The translations under genes were made by a program, and so were the position numbers. Positions 29,926 through 43,900 of a stretch of DNA of 64,000 nt are shown here, piece after piece. The notes beneath the pieces were generated by a model, which saw nothing but the letters and a program-made list of their open reading frames with translations, ran no database searches and was not told the DNA's origin. Each line of letters begins with the position of its first letter. Within the stretch, counting starts at the first letter, position 1. Source of the DNA: Chrysomallon squamiferum (taxonomy: Eukaryota > Mollusca > Gastropoda > Neomphalida > Peltospiridae); assembly GCA_012295275.1 (NCBI GenBank), contig CM022665.1:15063476-15127475 (forward strand), read 5' to 3'.

Positions 29926-32524
29926 CTTATTTCACAACTGAAATGTAGCAGAGAGGTTTAATCTGTTGTTTTGAAAATATGGAAATACATTCTAAATAAG
30001 GTAATTGTGTATTTACAAGAAATGTCCTAAACTTACAGAATTAACAAATGTAATATTTTGGATTATTTCAGCAACTTCTAATTTACTATTTCTAATTGTA
30101 AATATCATAACTGAATAAGGCTGGGTAAAAATATTTATGGTTCTGTATCAGAATCAAGAATTATTTTTAAACTGACCACTCTTAGAGATGTAGTTTTGAC
30201 ATGTTAAAATTTCATCATAGCATGGAATGCTACAAATATATGTGTGTATATATATATATATTTTTTTTTTCGTTTTATTTTCCCTATCACCTTTAGACTG
30301 ATTTCATTTTTCATATTGTTGAAGTACATTTATATGAGGACGTACCTAGAGAAGCGGGGCTTAATTTATCAAAAATTGTTTTTAAGGATAGTAAACAAAA
30401 AGAAACCACCATTGTAAATTTTCCAGTGTTTCTGGTAAAATTGTGTATATAAATTATGTATATGTTTAAAATAAAGTCATTGGATATCATTATTTGAAAT
30501 ATTGTCAATGCCTTTTTTACAATATATGATTTTTGTACGTAAAATATAAAAGCTAGAAATTGTTGGTTTTTTTATGTGCCATTTCTGTTGGTTATACATT
30601 GTTTTTTTATTATGTTGTTCTTTTTCATTTATTTTTATTTTTATTTTGCCTCTATAGTTATGGTCTGACTCACTGTTTTCTAATATTAAATAATGTGAAG
30701 CCAAACACCAAAATTTATTATTTCTTTATCTATTAATTTCCTGCAAGAGTTCAGTCATACCTATCATATACATTACCATACTCGAGATATTTGTATACAT
30801 CATTTTTTTCGTTTTGGTATATGATTAGGAAATGGAACAATGCTTTCTAGTTTTAACATTTTCTAATTGTTTTATTTGAAGTTGATTTCCTGTAAGAGTC
30901 CTAAAAAATTACCAAATACTGAAATGTTTAAACTAGGTTGCGTGTGTTCAGGGAGGGTATCAAATGACCAAGCTTACTTGTAGTACAAGATACAGTTCAC
31001 TTCACAAAACCGATTTTAAGAGATTGTGAAGTTTTCATGTGATTGTTTGACAACTTTCAATGCTTGTGCCAATTTATATGTTCCTCACCAAGAAGCTTTA
31101 CTATTCATTTCCTTCACCATGAAAATATGTAATTATTCACAAGAATAAATTGAAAAGCAGACACATTATTTTTTTCAGAAATGGTGAATTCCAAACCTCA
31201 GAATGTTTCGCAAAGTTACTGTATGTTTGAAAGAAGAATCAGATCAAGTATCAGTTTAATTTGTTAGGGGAATTTCTTATAAAGACATAATTTTAAATCC
31301 GAAAATAAGCTGAACCAGGGAAATTGGTAAAAATGACAACTGAATGTTAGACAAAAAATCGTAAAAAAAACCCCCAAAACGGGCCGATTGCGCTCAATAG
31401 ATTATTTAAATGGAACATTAATACCTAACTTCTTTTAAATTCTTCCTTTTGTTTGACAAATAAACCCGTCATTATTATTTAACAGCCATGTGAAATGAAG
31501 CGGTAGTGCCCGATCCATGAAAAATAACCCTGAAGAACGACAATTCTATAGCGCCGTCTGCAGAAATAAACATTAAAATAACAGAAAAAAATCACCTATT
31601 CACGAACTCTTACTTACACATGTTCATATATCAAATGAAGCAGGCCAAAAAACATAATATTTAATTAAGTTAAATCTATCTCTATAAAAGTTATTACAAA
31701 GGGAACACATTAATGAATACATCATGCATATTTGATAAAGATACCTCTTGAAATAATTTTTGAGTCATGGTTAGTAAATCTTCTTTCGAAAAGTTTGAAT
31801 TCCTACATTCGAGGTATGTACTTTTGACAACTTTGAAATAGTTTTTTTTTAGTTGTTTGTGTGTGTGTGTGTGTTGTCGTCTGGGACTGAATGTGTTTCG
31901 AAACGTATAAAACATCTTTATTTGACAATAATACACAATGCGTTAGCATTGCTACTTCGTGAGTGCGTAGAGCGCTGTCGAACTTCATATCTAAAGAACA
32001 CTTTTTTTTTTAAAATTCCACCTGTTTTTTAACGCGTCCCCCATTTTCCTGATGTTCCCAATAGAATTAATAAATGTTCTTGATCGATGGTATTTTCGTG
32101 GAAACGAGAATTTTCACTAGAAATTAATTATATATATATATATTTATTTATCTAGTTTCTTTTTGTTTGAGGTTTCAAAACAAAAGCAGTATTTTGAAGA
32201 AAAAGCAACGCTACAAATGAAACCCTGTTTATTTTTCGACATTGTTTCCAAAAAAAAAAAAAGCAGCTTCAAAACAAAAACCACTGCATTCGAAAGAAGA
32301 AATATTCGTCTTTATTATGGTGCCCATCACACGTTCCTTTAAACAATAGTGTATCTATGCCGAGATGAGAAAAGACATCACATTTCAGCTGATTCTGGCA
32401 TTACGGGCGGCTGTACCAATTATTAAAAGCTTCAGCTTCCGTTTTATTTTGCTTTTCTTTTTGAGTTACCGTTCGTGAACATCTCTCATCCATCCGTCAG
32501 TGATTTTGTACAACATCCGACATC

Positions 32525-35500
32525 ATGCCAGGCATGCAGTTTGAATATGATGAGGAAGGAGGCACTTTCTATTACTTTCTTCTGTCTTTTTGGAGTTTAG
32601 TTTTGATTCCCACAACATATTATCTGTGGCCTCGCAAGAAAACAAGAGGTTATATGAAATTCTGTTTAAACGTGTCCAAATATGTATTTGTATAAATCAA
32701 AAAAATATTGTTATTCACATTCTGAGAGACCAGCTGTTAATTTCATTTATATTTTATGAATAAAAACTATTAACCTTCATATGATGAATCGTTAACAGTA
32801 ACATTTGTGTTAAGTAGTTGAAGGAAAATATGTACATCATATTTTAATTATTTAAAACTTCAGACCTGTAAAATGCTGATAAAACCTGTAAAACCTGTGA
32901 ACTAATAAAATGAAAAACAACAAAATGAATGCAGAATCAATTAATTCAGATATAATTATTATGTACTCAGACTAGTCTTTCAATATATTAATTGATTAAA
33001 TTCAAACAAATTAAAAATGAATTTTCTACATAAAACATTTTTTGTAAATTGGGAGTAAAGGCTTGGTAATCTGTTTCAGAATGATGCATTTCATATTTTA
33101 AATTAAAGGACACCATGTTTAACATTTAATAGGTTTATTGTCATAAGCTTATTTCTCTTCATTAGTATTCTGTTATTAACAAGAAATTATTATGACCACA
33201 TAAATTGGTAATGTTTACCATATGTATTTAGCTCTTTGATAACATTTTGTTTTTTAAATATTTCAGGATATTACAATATTTAAGTTTTAAAAAATAATAA
33301 TAAAAATAACTGTATTATAAAATAAATGAACAAAGGTTGCTGTTTTCTTTTTCATATTATTATTAAAACTAAAGCAGCTTATAATGACCATTAAAGTCTT
33401 GTCATTTCATAAAACATTTTCAAACCTTTTGTTTTCATTCTGTTTCAAACAGTTTGTTAATTTGTACATGAGGTGCAATTTAATTTAGTACGTATATTAC
33501 ACAGATGAAGAAGAAAAACAGAGAAAACTGTGTAACTGTGACCCATGTCAGATAAAAAGAAAAATGCTTAAAGCCAGAGAACCATGGATGAAAGCAAAAG
33601 AAAAATCTATGTAAGTATTAAAAAGCAAAATATTACTGGATTTTACAGTCTACAACTAAAAATTCTAATTATAAATATATGTTAAAAAATTATATATATA
33701 AATGAATTTATTATTATTATTATTATTAAATTTATAAAACTTTATTTTATTATTATTATTTTTTTATATTGTTTATTACTGATAAAAATAAACGTTCTAA
33801 CATCTGTTTATAAATCATTTATTAAGATATAGGTGTTGACACAAAGTATTTGTATTTTATTTATTTTTATTTTTAGAAAAATTGGCCTTATATTTGGCTG
33901 GATCATATTCTTATTACTTGCCTACAAAGTTTCTAAAATACAAATGGACTATGTGGAATATGATCCATTTTTGGAGCTTGAAGTTGACAGGGTAAGAACA
34001 TAATTAAAATATTTGCTTTTTATATTTGTTTAAATACCATACGGCTGTATGTCATTTTCTGCAGCATAAATACATTACCAATAACCCATTACACTGATAA
34101 ATATTTGAAACCATTAGCTTGACATAGATGACTCAGCTGGTTTACCTTATTATTGAAAATTTGTACATATAAAACATATAAGCATGTAAAACTTGTAAGC
34201 AGACCTGGGATACTCATCAAAAAAGTAAGATGCAATTTTAAAAAATGAACAACTTCTAGTATACAGATCCAGTATTCAGAAAAGTGTTCATGTTAATAGA
34301 ACAGAACAAAATAAAAATATAAGCATTTCAGAACCAATTGCTTCCTGATTAAGACCAATTATTTTCACTTACTCGTTTTATCCTTCTTTTAAATTATATT
34401 TGGTAACTGAACTTCATAATTAATAAAGTATGTTGTTTTGTTTCTCTTATATTTTTTAAAATAAAATGTTTACTTATTCATTACAGGGAGCTAGCCCTGC
34501 AGAAATAAAGCGTGCATACAGAAAACTAAGTTTAATATACCATCCAGACAAAGAAACAGGAGATGCCAAGAAATTTATGAGGATAGCCAAAGCTTACGCT
34601 GCGTAATTATTTTTCATACCTCATAAATTATAAAATCTTGCTTCAATGATGTGTTAAAGTGTACATTTGTGACATTTGGAAACACTTTAAATGCATTGTG
34701 TTGGGAGTTTTTTCTTTCCAGTTTTTGCTAATAATAAAATAATTTATCAATAATGGCATGTTATTTCTTTTCTATCTCATAGTCTTTCTTTTAAATACAA
34801 AATCATTTGCACAGTTAAAGGCAGAACTTTAGTATTAGTCTTTATTTTTTTTTCATCCCTTCATTTAAGTTAATATCTTAATGATCAAAATTAATTTGTT
34901 TGGTAATGTGCTAGTAAAGTTTTATTAACATTGCATACTTGTTTTATGTGTCATACACTTAATTATAGATTCGATATAAACTATAATATTTGCAGTCAAC
35001 TAAGAATGTTTAATCACTCGAACAAGAACATTTAAAATTCAACTTTTAACCTTAATACTATTTAACAGTTAATGATCAAAAACAAGTTAATTGTTTGTTG
35101 TGTAAATGTTCTTAGAACAAATAATTGATAAATGTTCTTAGAACAAATAATTGATAAATGTAAATTGTTATTTTTCTTTTACAGTTTAACCGATGAAGAA
35201 TCGAGAAAGAACTGGGAAGAGTTTGGTAATCCTGATGGACCAGGAGGTTTGTTAAAATCTTTATTTTATTTAAACAAAAAGCACATCTTTGTGGATAGTA
35301 TCTGTGATCAATTTCAGTCTATGTTACGAGAAAAATCCAGAGAAAATATTGCTCTGCTAAATATTGCTTACAATCCACAGAGAATCATTTATTTCAATGT
35401 GTTAACTTCTAGCACATGGCATTTAAAATTTTGGTGTTGTAGTTGTAGACAGCAAGGACTGTTCAACACATTTTGGAGTTACAGTCACTAGCCTTTACCA

Positions 35501-38500
35501 ACAATAAAGTACAAAAATAAAATAATTGTTGTTTAAAGATGCTTGGAGACTGAGACAGGGTTTATTTGTGGTAGTTGTACGGGACTTTAAAATGTTGCTG
35601 GTTTACACTGAAATCCAGATTATTCAAAGGCTTGTTTTCACAGTCCACTGTATGTATGTGTGTTTGTATGTATATGTGTAAATTAAATAAGACAAACTAA
35701 AAAAAAAAAAGTAATGATAGTTTTTAGTGATATTTTCTTGTTAATATGATTTTTTATTTCATTTGCAGCAACAAGATTTGGAATTGCTCTTCCAAAATGG
35801 ATTGTGGAGAGAGAAAATTCCATGTGGGTATGTACCAATGTGTGACATTGTTAAAGACTCCAGTATAATTAGTTTGCTTTTGGATACAACACTGGTGTGA
35901 GGATACTACTAATGAACACTAAAACAGAAACTGACTGTTATTATAATACAGGACAGTTTATAAATTATCATTAACAAGGTAGTATGTAACAACTGTAGGT
36001 ACCGGCAGCCTAGCTGATATAATTGGTCAAAGCTGTTAAAAGTTCAGATTTTGCCCATTTTCCTTCACTCCCAAATCCCTTCTATAAATCCTACCATAAA
36101 AAACAAATACATGTAACTAAAGATCTTTATGTGCTCTTTTTAAATGGTGTTGTTGTTCTTGCTGTATGTTTAATCAGTTCTTTGTACGAGAGTGTTAAAC
36201 TCACTTCAGCGCCTGTTGTCAGCAATTAACAGCGAGGAGTAAAAAGTCTTAAAATAGGGTCGCTCTACAAACGCCTGGCTTGTTTTTGCCAAAATGGCTT
36301 CAATGTTATTTTTAGCACAGCTAGGAGGGTCAAAGTTCAATGTTTCTAACAGTGTGCATGTCATCACTGTAAATGGCTTATATCAAAACTTGTGTCCAAA
36401 AATGTACTTTTTCATGCCTACAAACCTATTTTGAAAAAAACTGGCTGAAAATAAAACCTATTTTCTTGGGATCAAATGAAAGATCATTCAATTATCTTTG
36501 AAACAATGTGCCTACGGTGTGTCTTCTTTGGCGAAAAGAAGCTTCGTGTTTGAAAGTAGCATGTGCTATTGAAATCATTATTACATTACGTTTTTTACTG
36601 ACCGAAGTCGCCGTAGATTTTATGTACAGCTAGAAATGCCTAGCGCTGATTAAAATGATTATATTTATATGTTGTTTATATTTTTAATAACTTGTTGGCT
36701 GTTTGTTTTTCTTCAGTGTTTCTACTTTTAGCGTATACATTATAGCATGTGCATAGCGAAATCGTTTTGCCGATTACTGTCTTCAGTTTAAAACCGTTGA
36801 TTATTTTGCATTCAAAATTCTTGTGATAAACGTCAAATTAATAATTGTAAACATAACAAACTATACAACAATATATTCAGAGGTATTGATGGAATGCTAA
36901 ATAAAAATCTAATCACTTTCTTAAAAATATAAAATCATAAATTGATCTATTTTAAAACATTATTTTTGCTTGTTGATAAGCTTTATCAGAGAAAATTTCA
37001 GCAATGGTCAGATGATACGTAACTTTTGTTTGCTGTCAAACCACAGCAAGTACAAAGCAAGAAAATTCTTTTATGTTTGCTTCAAATGACTTATAACACC
37101 TGTGTCTTTAATTGCCTCTAGTCTCTTGATTACATACATTTTATTGTCCCTGATTAATACCTGCAACACCTTTCTGGAGTTTATGTATTGCAAATGATTA
37201 TGGTTAAACATCAAATGCTTGTAGACCTTTTAAGTAACATTTATGTATATATGATATATACACATCACAGTATCTTAACTTATTACTACCAATTATTTAA
37301 GGGGGTGAAATTTGAAGCTGCTTATGTAAATAAAGTTGTGCTGTTCTATAAAAATTGAAAAGGTAAATTTGTTTTATGGACTTGGCAGAATTTTTTAAAT
37401 TTTTTTATTACAAATGCTAAATTCAAGTATGTCATTTGAAAGATCTTGATGAATTGTTCACAACACAGGCTGAGTTTGTCAAATAAGACAAAAACTGAAA
37501 TCACAGTGTCTATTTGAAGTTTTAGTCATTCTGCCGTGTGTCATTTTGAACACTTTTGCCATGTTCAGCATGTTATTGTGAACACACATACAAACTGAGC
37601 TCATTTAGCAAGTTGGTCCCATCACTCTTGTTGATTTTCAGCCTTTTGTGTCAATTACTTTTCAAACTATAGTTAGTCAAACTAGCCCTTTCTGCTAATT
37701 AGCCAAAATAGGGCTAAAAACAACCAAATACCTGTCTTACTGATTTGCATATATCTTCTTAACTGCTGGAGATAGTCATAATTTTTTGTGTGTTTTCATT
37801 CCTTTTGCTACAGCTTTCATTATGTGCTACATGATTTTTGCATATTATGTGAAATTAAAGTCAGAAAAAATTTGCCTGCTGGTAGCTATAACAAGATGTT
37901 TTATTTTTATTTTTATTTATTTTTTATTTTTTAAAACAACAATTTGTCTTTGTATTTAATAAACAAAACATTTGATGATTACATACATAAAATATGCATT
38001 ATACACTAGCCTAACTATAACTATTAACATTAAATAAGCAACACTATATGAATGTAGCAGATTGTAGATGGTAGGCATAAGGAAATGCATGCTGCTGATT
38101 CAATGTATCCAGCTGTTTATGCCCAGCAGCATGACACACTGACTACTATCCATTGCAGGTGTTTAGATTGTTTATTTTTATATATTTTTAAAGCAGGATT
38201 ATATTTATATTGATTTTTACTGAGGTATATAAGATGAAAGTTAAAAAAGGTATTTGTTACAGGCAGTAAATTTTTTCAAATTAATGTGAACTGTAATGTA
38301 TAAAACCTTCAGTGATTAGTATAAAGTATAAAAAGTGAATGAAAAGTTGAAATTTAAAAAAAAATATATCAGAAATAAGAATTCATGTTCACTATATTTT
38401 TGCATTTCTCTTAACCCAAGTTAAAACTTCCAAAGTGCTGAATAACCAAATAAGTTTTGTGATAATTATTTACTTTCTCTGTGCTAGTGAATAACTCCTC

Positions 38501-39557
38501 CAAATAATTTAAAAACAAAATTTCTTTTTAATAATAAACAGGCTTCCAACATAGACTGTAACATTACAGAAAAAAAAAAAAACAGAAAAAAACAATAGAA
38601 AAAACACCACCACCCTCAGATATAAAGCTTCTTTAAATAATTTATTTAAAATTCAACCTTTTTCAATTTCCTAAATTTATTTAATTTATTTAATTTATTA
38701 TTTTATTATTTTATGCAATTCTTTGTTCATTGCCTGTTTATTTCTCCTGTTTGATCAGTTATGATATTCAGAGATGTGACTGCAGGCTAGAACAAAGACT
38801 GTTACAAAAACCACAGAGTCATAAATAATATGAACTCTTGTCAAAGTAGCAGTTACATTAAAATATGTTTTAACTCTTATTCTTAGACAAAAGTCTGAAA
38901 TTTAATTTGTTTTCACTCACATTGCTCAATTTGGTGAATCTATAAGTATTGTGAAATACATGTATATACATGTGTGATTACTGAATGTCTAAACAGTATG
39001 CACCAGAAATTAAAAAAAAAAAACAATTGGGAAGATAGTAATTGGTGACCCATAAGATCATTGACAGTATAATAATAACATGTTTGTTTTTATTACAAAC
39101 TGCCCAGTACCGTACGTCTACAAAAGGAAATGTATAATCATAATGGTTTTGTATGTACGTGGTAAAATCATACTTTTCATTATTACCTGAATTTGCCATA
39201 TCTCTGCTCTGCTGGCTCTCCAGCTGATGTGTACCACCTCCAGAACTAGTGTTGTAGTCTATCCATTTTTTAAATTTCCGAAGTTTTTAGTCATATAGTA
39301 CACACACATCTCCACTGCTTCACTTCCTTTTGCTCTTCTAGAAGTAATTTTAATTTTCCAACAGAAATTCCTTCACAGAATTATCCAGACACAAACAAAA
39401 GGAAAGTGTTGGCATCTTCCAAAATTAGTCTAGTCTGTAGATCAGGTATTAAACTTTATTTGTGTAAAATATTATCAAAATCCATCATTGACCAACAGTG
39501 TTCTGTTCTAACAGAAGTCAAAATCCATTTTTAATTTCCTATATATATATATTTAAA

Positions 39558-39591
<34 letters not shown>

Positions 39592-40923
39592 TTATTTATT
39601 TATTTATTTTATTTACTTCTTTTTTTTTTGTTGTTTTTGTTGTTGTTCATTGCCTGTTTATTTCTCCTGTTTGATCAATTATGATAATCAGAGATTGACT
39701 GCAGGCTAGAACAAAGACTGTTAAAAAACCACAGAGTCATAAATAATATGAACTCTGTCAAAGTAGCAGATACATTAAAATATGTTTTAACTGTTAATCT
39801 TAAAACTTTTATTATCTATAACTTTAGCTAAGATAGAATTTTAATTTCATGCAGCGAGCATGATATCAAAATTTCGTAGTTATTTTGCTTTTTAAGGGAA
39901 ATATGAGAATTTGATGAAATTAATCAGTATCATACATTAAAGCTGGAAAATATGGGCCACAAGTACAGAAATTTTCAGATCATACGGTTGCCATTCCTCC
40001 ATTAATTTTCAAGTTATAATTAGAACTGGTATTATTTTATATATTGTTTTGTCACATACCTATGTTGATGTCATGAGTCACCGGTTACCTTCTACCTGTT
40101 ATTTTCTTGTAGAAGCACTTCATCATTATTTTTATTTTGCAGTTTGGTGTTGAAATCAGTCATATCAGAATCACTGCTGTAGGCCTAAGGAACAAGTGTG
40201 TTCTTTGTCATTGTTATTCTGATAATGTGAATCTCCAGGCCCTCCATAGTTTTGTTACACTAACTCAATTAAAAATACAAAAGATAGATTAAAAATTTTG
40301 TTCACCAAATAGCAGGGGAGGCTTTTCTACCCAGCTACCCTTCTGACAGAAATGCTGGTAAGTGTGTGTGTGTGTACTAAAACTCATGGAAATATATTTT
40401 TTTCTATTTACAGGTGTTAGCTGTGTATCTGTTAGTTTTCATGATAGTAATGCCTGTTGTTGTGGTAAGTCAAATTTATTTATGTTGTTAAAATCTAACT
40501 TCATTTAATTAATATAGATAGATCCCATGTCTGCAGAAATGGAAGGTAATTTCCATTGCATTATGTATAATTTAGATTGCCAAAACATTATTTTGTCAAA
40601 TATAGTCTGTAGACAATGATGGTATTTGTCATTGATTTACACAGTCAGATAACCACAATGTGACTTAGGTAATTTCCTAGTTATTCTATAGAAATGATTG
40701 GTAATTTAAATATTTAAGGTTAACATTAAGAATTAGGGTTTAGTTTAGTTTAGTTCTTAATTTCATTTTATTTTGTTTTATAACATTATTTTATTTTATT
40801 AATACAGGGAGCTTGGTGGTACAGATCTATTAAATTCAGTGGTGACCAAGTTCTGCTGGATACCACCAGACTTTATTGGTATTTCTTTAACAAGACACCT
40901 AACATGATCCTTAAACGTGAGTG

Positions 40924-40957
<34 letters not shown>

Positions 40958-43900
40958 CTTGTTTAATGGGTATCATTAATAGGCAGTACTAAGCAGGTTT
41001 TGTTTTATTTTTTTTCAGGAATTTAATAAATATTTACTAGATATTGAACTTTTTAATAAATAAACAGATATTATTAATGGATATCATTAATAGGCAGTAC
41101 CAAGCAGGTTCTTTTTATTTCCTTTTTCTTTTTCTTTTTTTCCTCTTTTTCCCAGACATTTAATAAATATTTACTGGATTCTGAACTTTTTAATAAACAA
41201 ATTTGCTCAGCTGATTTTGATATTTTTGTAGAATTTGGCTGACTGTTTGTTCACTTCTGTTAAATTGTTGTTTGTAATCTATATTAAACTAAGTAACCAG
41301 AATGATGCAAACACTAACACAGATAACTGCCACAAAACATCCAGAACATAAGATTGTGTCTGAACTATAAATTTATAGCTGGATAGTACTCAATTTAAAA
41401 AAAAAAAAAAAAAAAAAGGCTTATAAAATTTAATTTAATGGTAGATGTTTTAGAATTACTATTATTATTATTATTTTATTGTTGTTATTCTTTCAGTTAG
41501 GGTTGTTTAAATGGTTTGAATTTAAAAAAGAAAGAAAAACAGTTTATTAAAGTTATAAATAAACTTAGAATAAATGGTTCTTTCAGGAGCTGTTATGATT
41601 CTGGGAGCCTCGTTCGAGTTTGACAAATACCACAATTCTGAGGTGGTGGAAAGACCAAGTGACAATGAAGAAATGCCAGTGGTACGTTGAGTTTCAGATT
41701 TGACACGCTACTGTTAATGTATGGAAAATAATAAAATGAACAAATTTGAATTCAGATCAAATATCTTTATATTTAGCATTATTAGAATGTGCAAACAGAA
41801 TAAAAATGAATTTGTAGATAATTTCAATTGTATTTCACTTTCACTTAAAAATTTTAATAAATAATTTTTCATGTAATTTTATTCCAGGTAATGAAGGCTT
41901 TGCCAAATCTCCATGAAAAGAACAAAGAGCGCCCTCTATGTTTTCCATACAGTGTGAAAGCACGTGCATTAGTCTTGGCCCACTGCCAGAGACTGGAGTT
42001 GCCTCCCAACTCATTAGAAATTGGTAAGAATGTTTCCCTTTGGTTTTTAGTTTTTTCTGTTTCAAAATTTTGAAAATATACTGCACATAATTTTTAATTT
42101 TCAAAATCTGGAATTATTTCCTATTTTACGTAAATATAGCTGTTGTGTCAGCCATTCTCTTCTGTTGGCTTAAGATGGCTATAACATTAATATGTTATTT
42201 GTTTTACTATTTTGTGATTATCCAGATAAACAATACATATTGAAGAAATGCCCACATCTCATTAATGAAATGGTGAATATTTGTGCACATCAAGTGGCAA
42301 TGGCTATGGCTGGAAGAAGTAAGCAATCAAAAATTGTTCATTTTAAAGTAAAAAAAAACACAACTGAAATGACAAATTACAGTGTGTCCATTTAAAAATA
42401 TAAATAAGCTTGAGTAATTTAGTTGAAATTTGTTAATTTAAATATGTAAACGAACATGGAACAGCACGTACATATGAATAACATTCAGACATTATCTAAC
42501 ACATACAATACTAGCTACCTACCTAGCTGAAACATACACACACACACACTTTCGCTCTCTCTTTCACTCACTCATACATGTAAATAAATTTAAAAAAAAC
42601 AACATGATTACAAAGTACTGGTTACACTAGCTGATCATTCTGTGAAGTAAGTTTTCCCAAGTTTCAGAAATTTCATTTTATTTTGGTCCAGTGCCCCAGG
42701 CTCCTCGACTGGAGACCATTGAGAATCTGATGAAACTGAGTCAGATGATAATGCAGGCTGTGGAAGAGAAGTCAAGTGCACTGCAGCAACTTCCACACAT
42801 TACACCAGACCTGCTCAGACACTTTGTCAGCAAAAAGGTAATGTATCCATGTGGTTATATCAACAAAAGAGTACATAGTGATTAATGCATCCATGTGGTC
42901 GTAGCTTTTTCAGCAAAAAAGTGCTTAGTAATTAATGCATCCATGGGGTTTAGCTTTGTTAACAGAAAGGTACTAGGTATTAATATGTCCGTGTGGTTGT
43001 GTCTTTCTCAGAAGAAAGGTAATGTATCCACATCATATTTTTCTCATTCAAAAGGTAATGTATCTGTCTATCTGGTTGTATCATTGTCAGCACATAAGTG
43101 CTTGTTAATTAGTGTATCCATCTGGTGTTACCTTTGAGAGCAAAAACAGGACTTCACAGGTTTGAGCTAATGATCTTAGTAGATTTTGTATACTTCTACT
43201 TTCTAGCATAATAATTAATTGATAATAATAAAGTAAGACAAATAAGAAGTCTGAGGAAATGCATAAAGGCATGCATTTTCACTAGTTTAAAATGAACATA
43301 ATGATCTGAATGTATGTACAGCTTCAGTTTCCTGTTGTTGTTTTTTTTTTTTTTTTTTAGCAAGTCACTCTATTCAATTAGAATGGATTCAAAACTGATA
43401 GTGGAATTTTAATTTTTCCATGTAGTTAACACACACTCTCATAACAAAATAAATTTAAAACCTAAGATCAGTGAAAGGATAATATTACACACTAATGTAA
43501 GTTTAATTTCCCAGCCTGAACGTTTCTCCTGTTTTATCTGGTGTGATTTCACAGATGTGAATACAGGCTACAATAACAACTGAAACTGTCACAGAGTCAA
43601 AATAATTTGATTTCTGTCAGTGAATCAGTAACAGTAATACAAGGCAGTTGTCACTAATCTGGCATCGCTGTGATATGCAGGATTAGTGACTTTGTCCAAT
43701 AAGAGTGGTTAAGTTGAAATACACTTAAATTAAAAACTTGCCACCTCATCCTGCCTTTAAAACAGCAGTTAATACTGCTATCAAGGTTTAAATTTCTTGG
43801 TAACTTTTTTATTTTTAAAAATTCTTTTTACAAGTTCAAGCTTACCTTTTATGGACAGTTCTGGTGTTTGCTCGTTAAACAATGAGAAGTGACTGATAAA

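Larger units (their letters stand above)
28747..35992 (+). repeat. Tandem segmental duplication, unit 2
   Basis: Second copy of the 7.4 kb unit, joined directly to unit 1 at about 28747. It carries a copy of the CHMP2A 3' flank (including AATAAA), the SEC63 promoter region (28747-32524, no convincing gene seen) and the working SEC63 exons 1-6. Similarity resumes for about 40 bp at 37889, after the 1.9 kb insertion. Unit 2 has an extra ~120 bp near 34029-34152 and keeps exon 5. An ETS-like GCTTCCG lies at about 32433, within 100 bp of the start codon. Confidence 0.92.
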
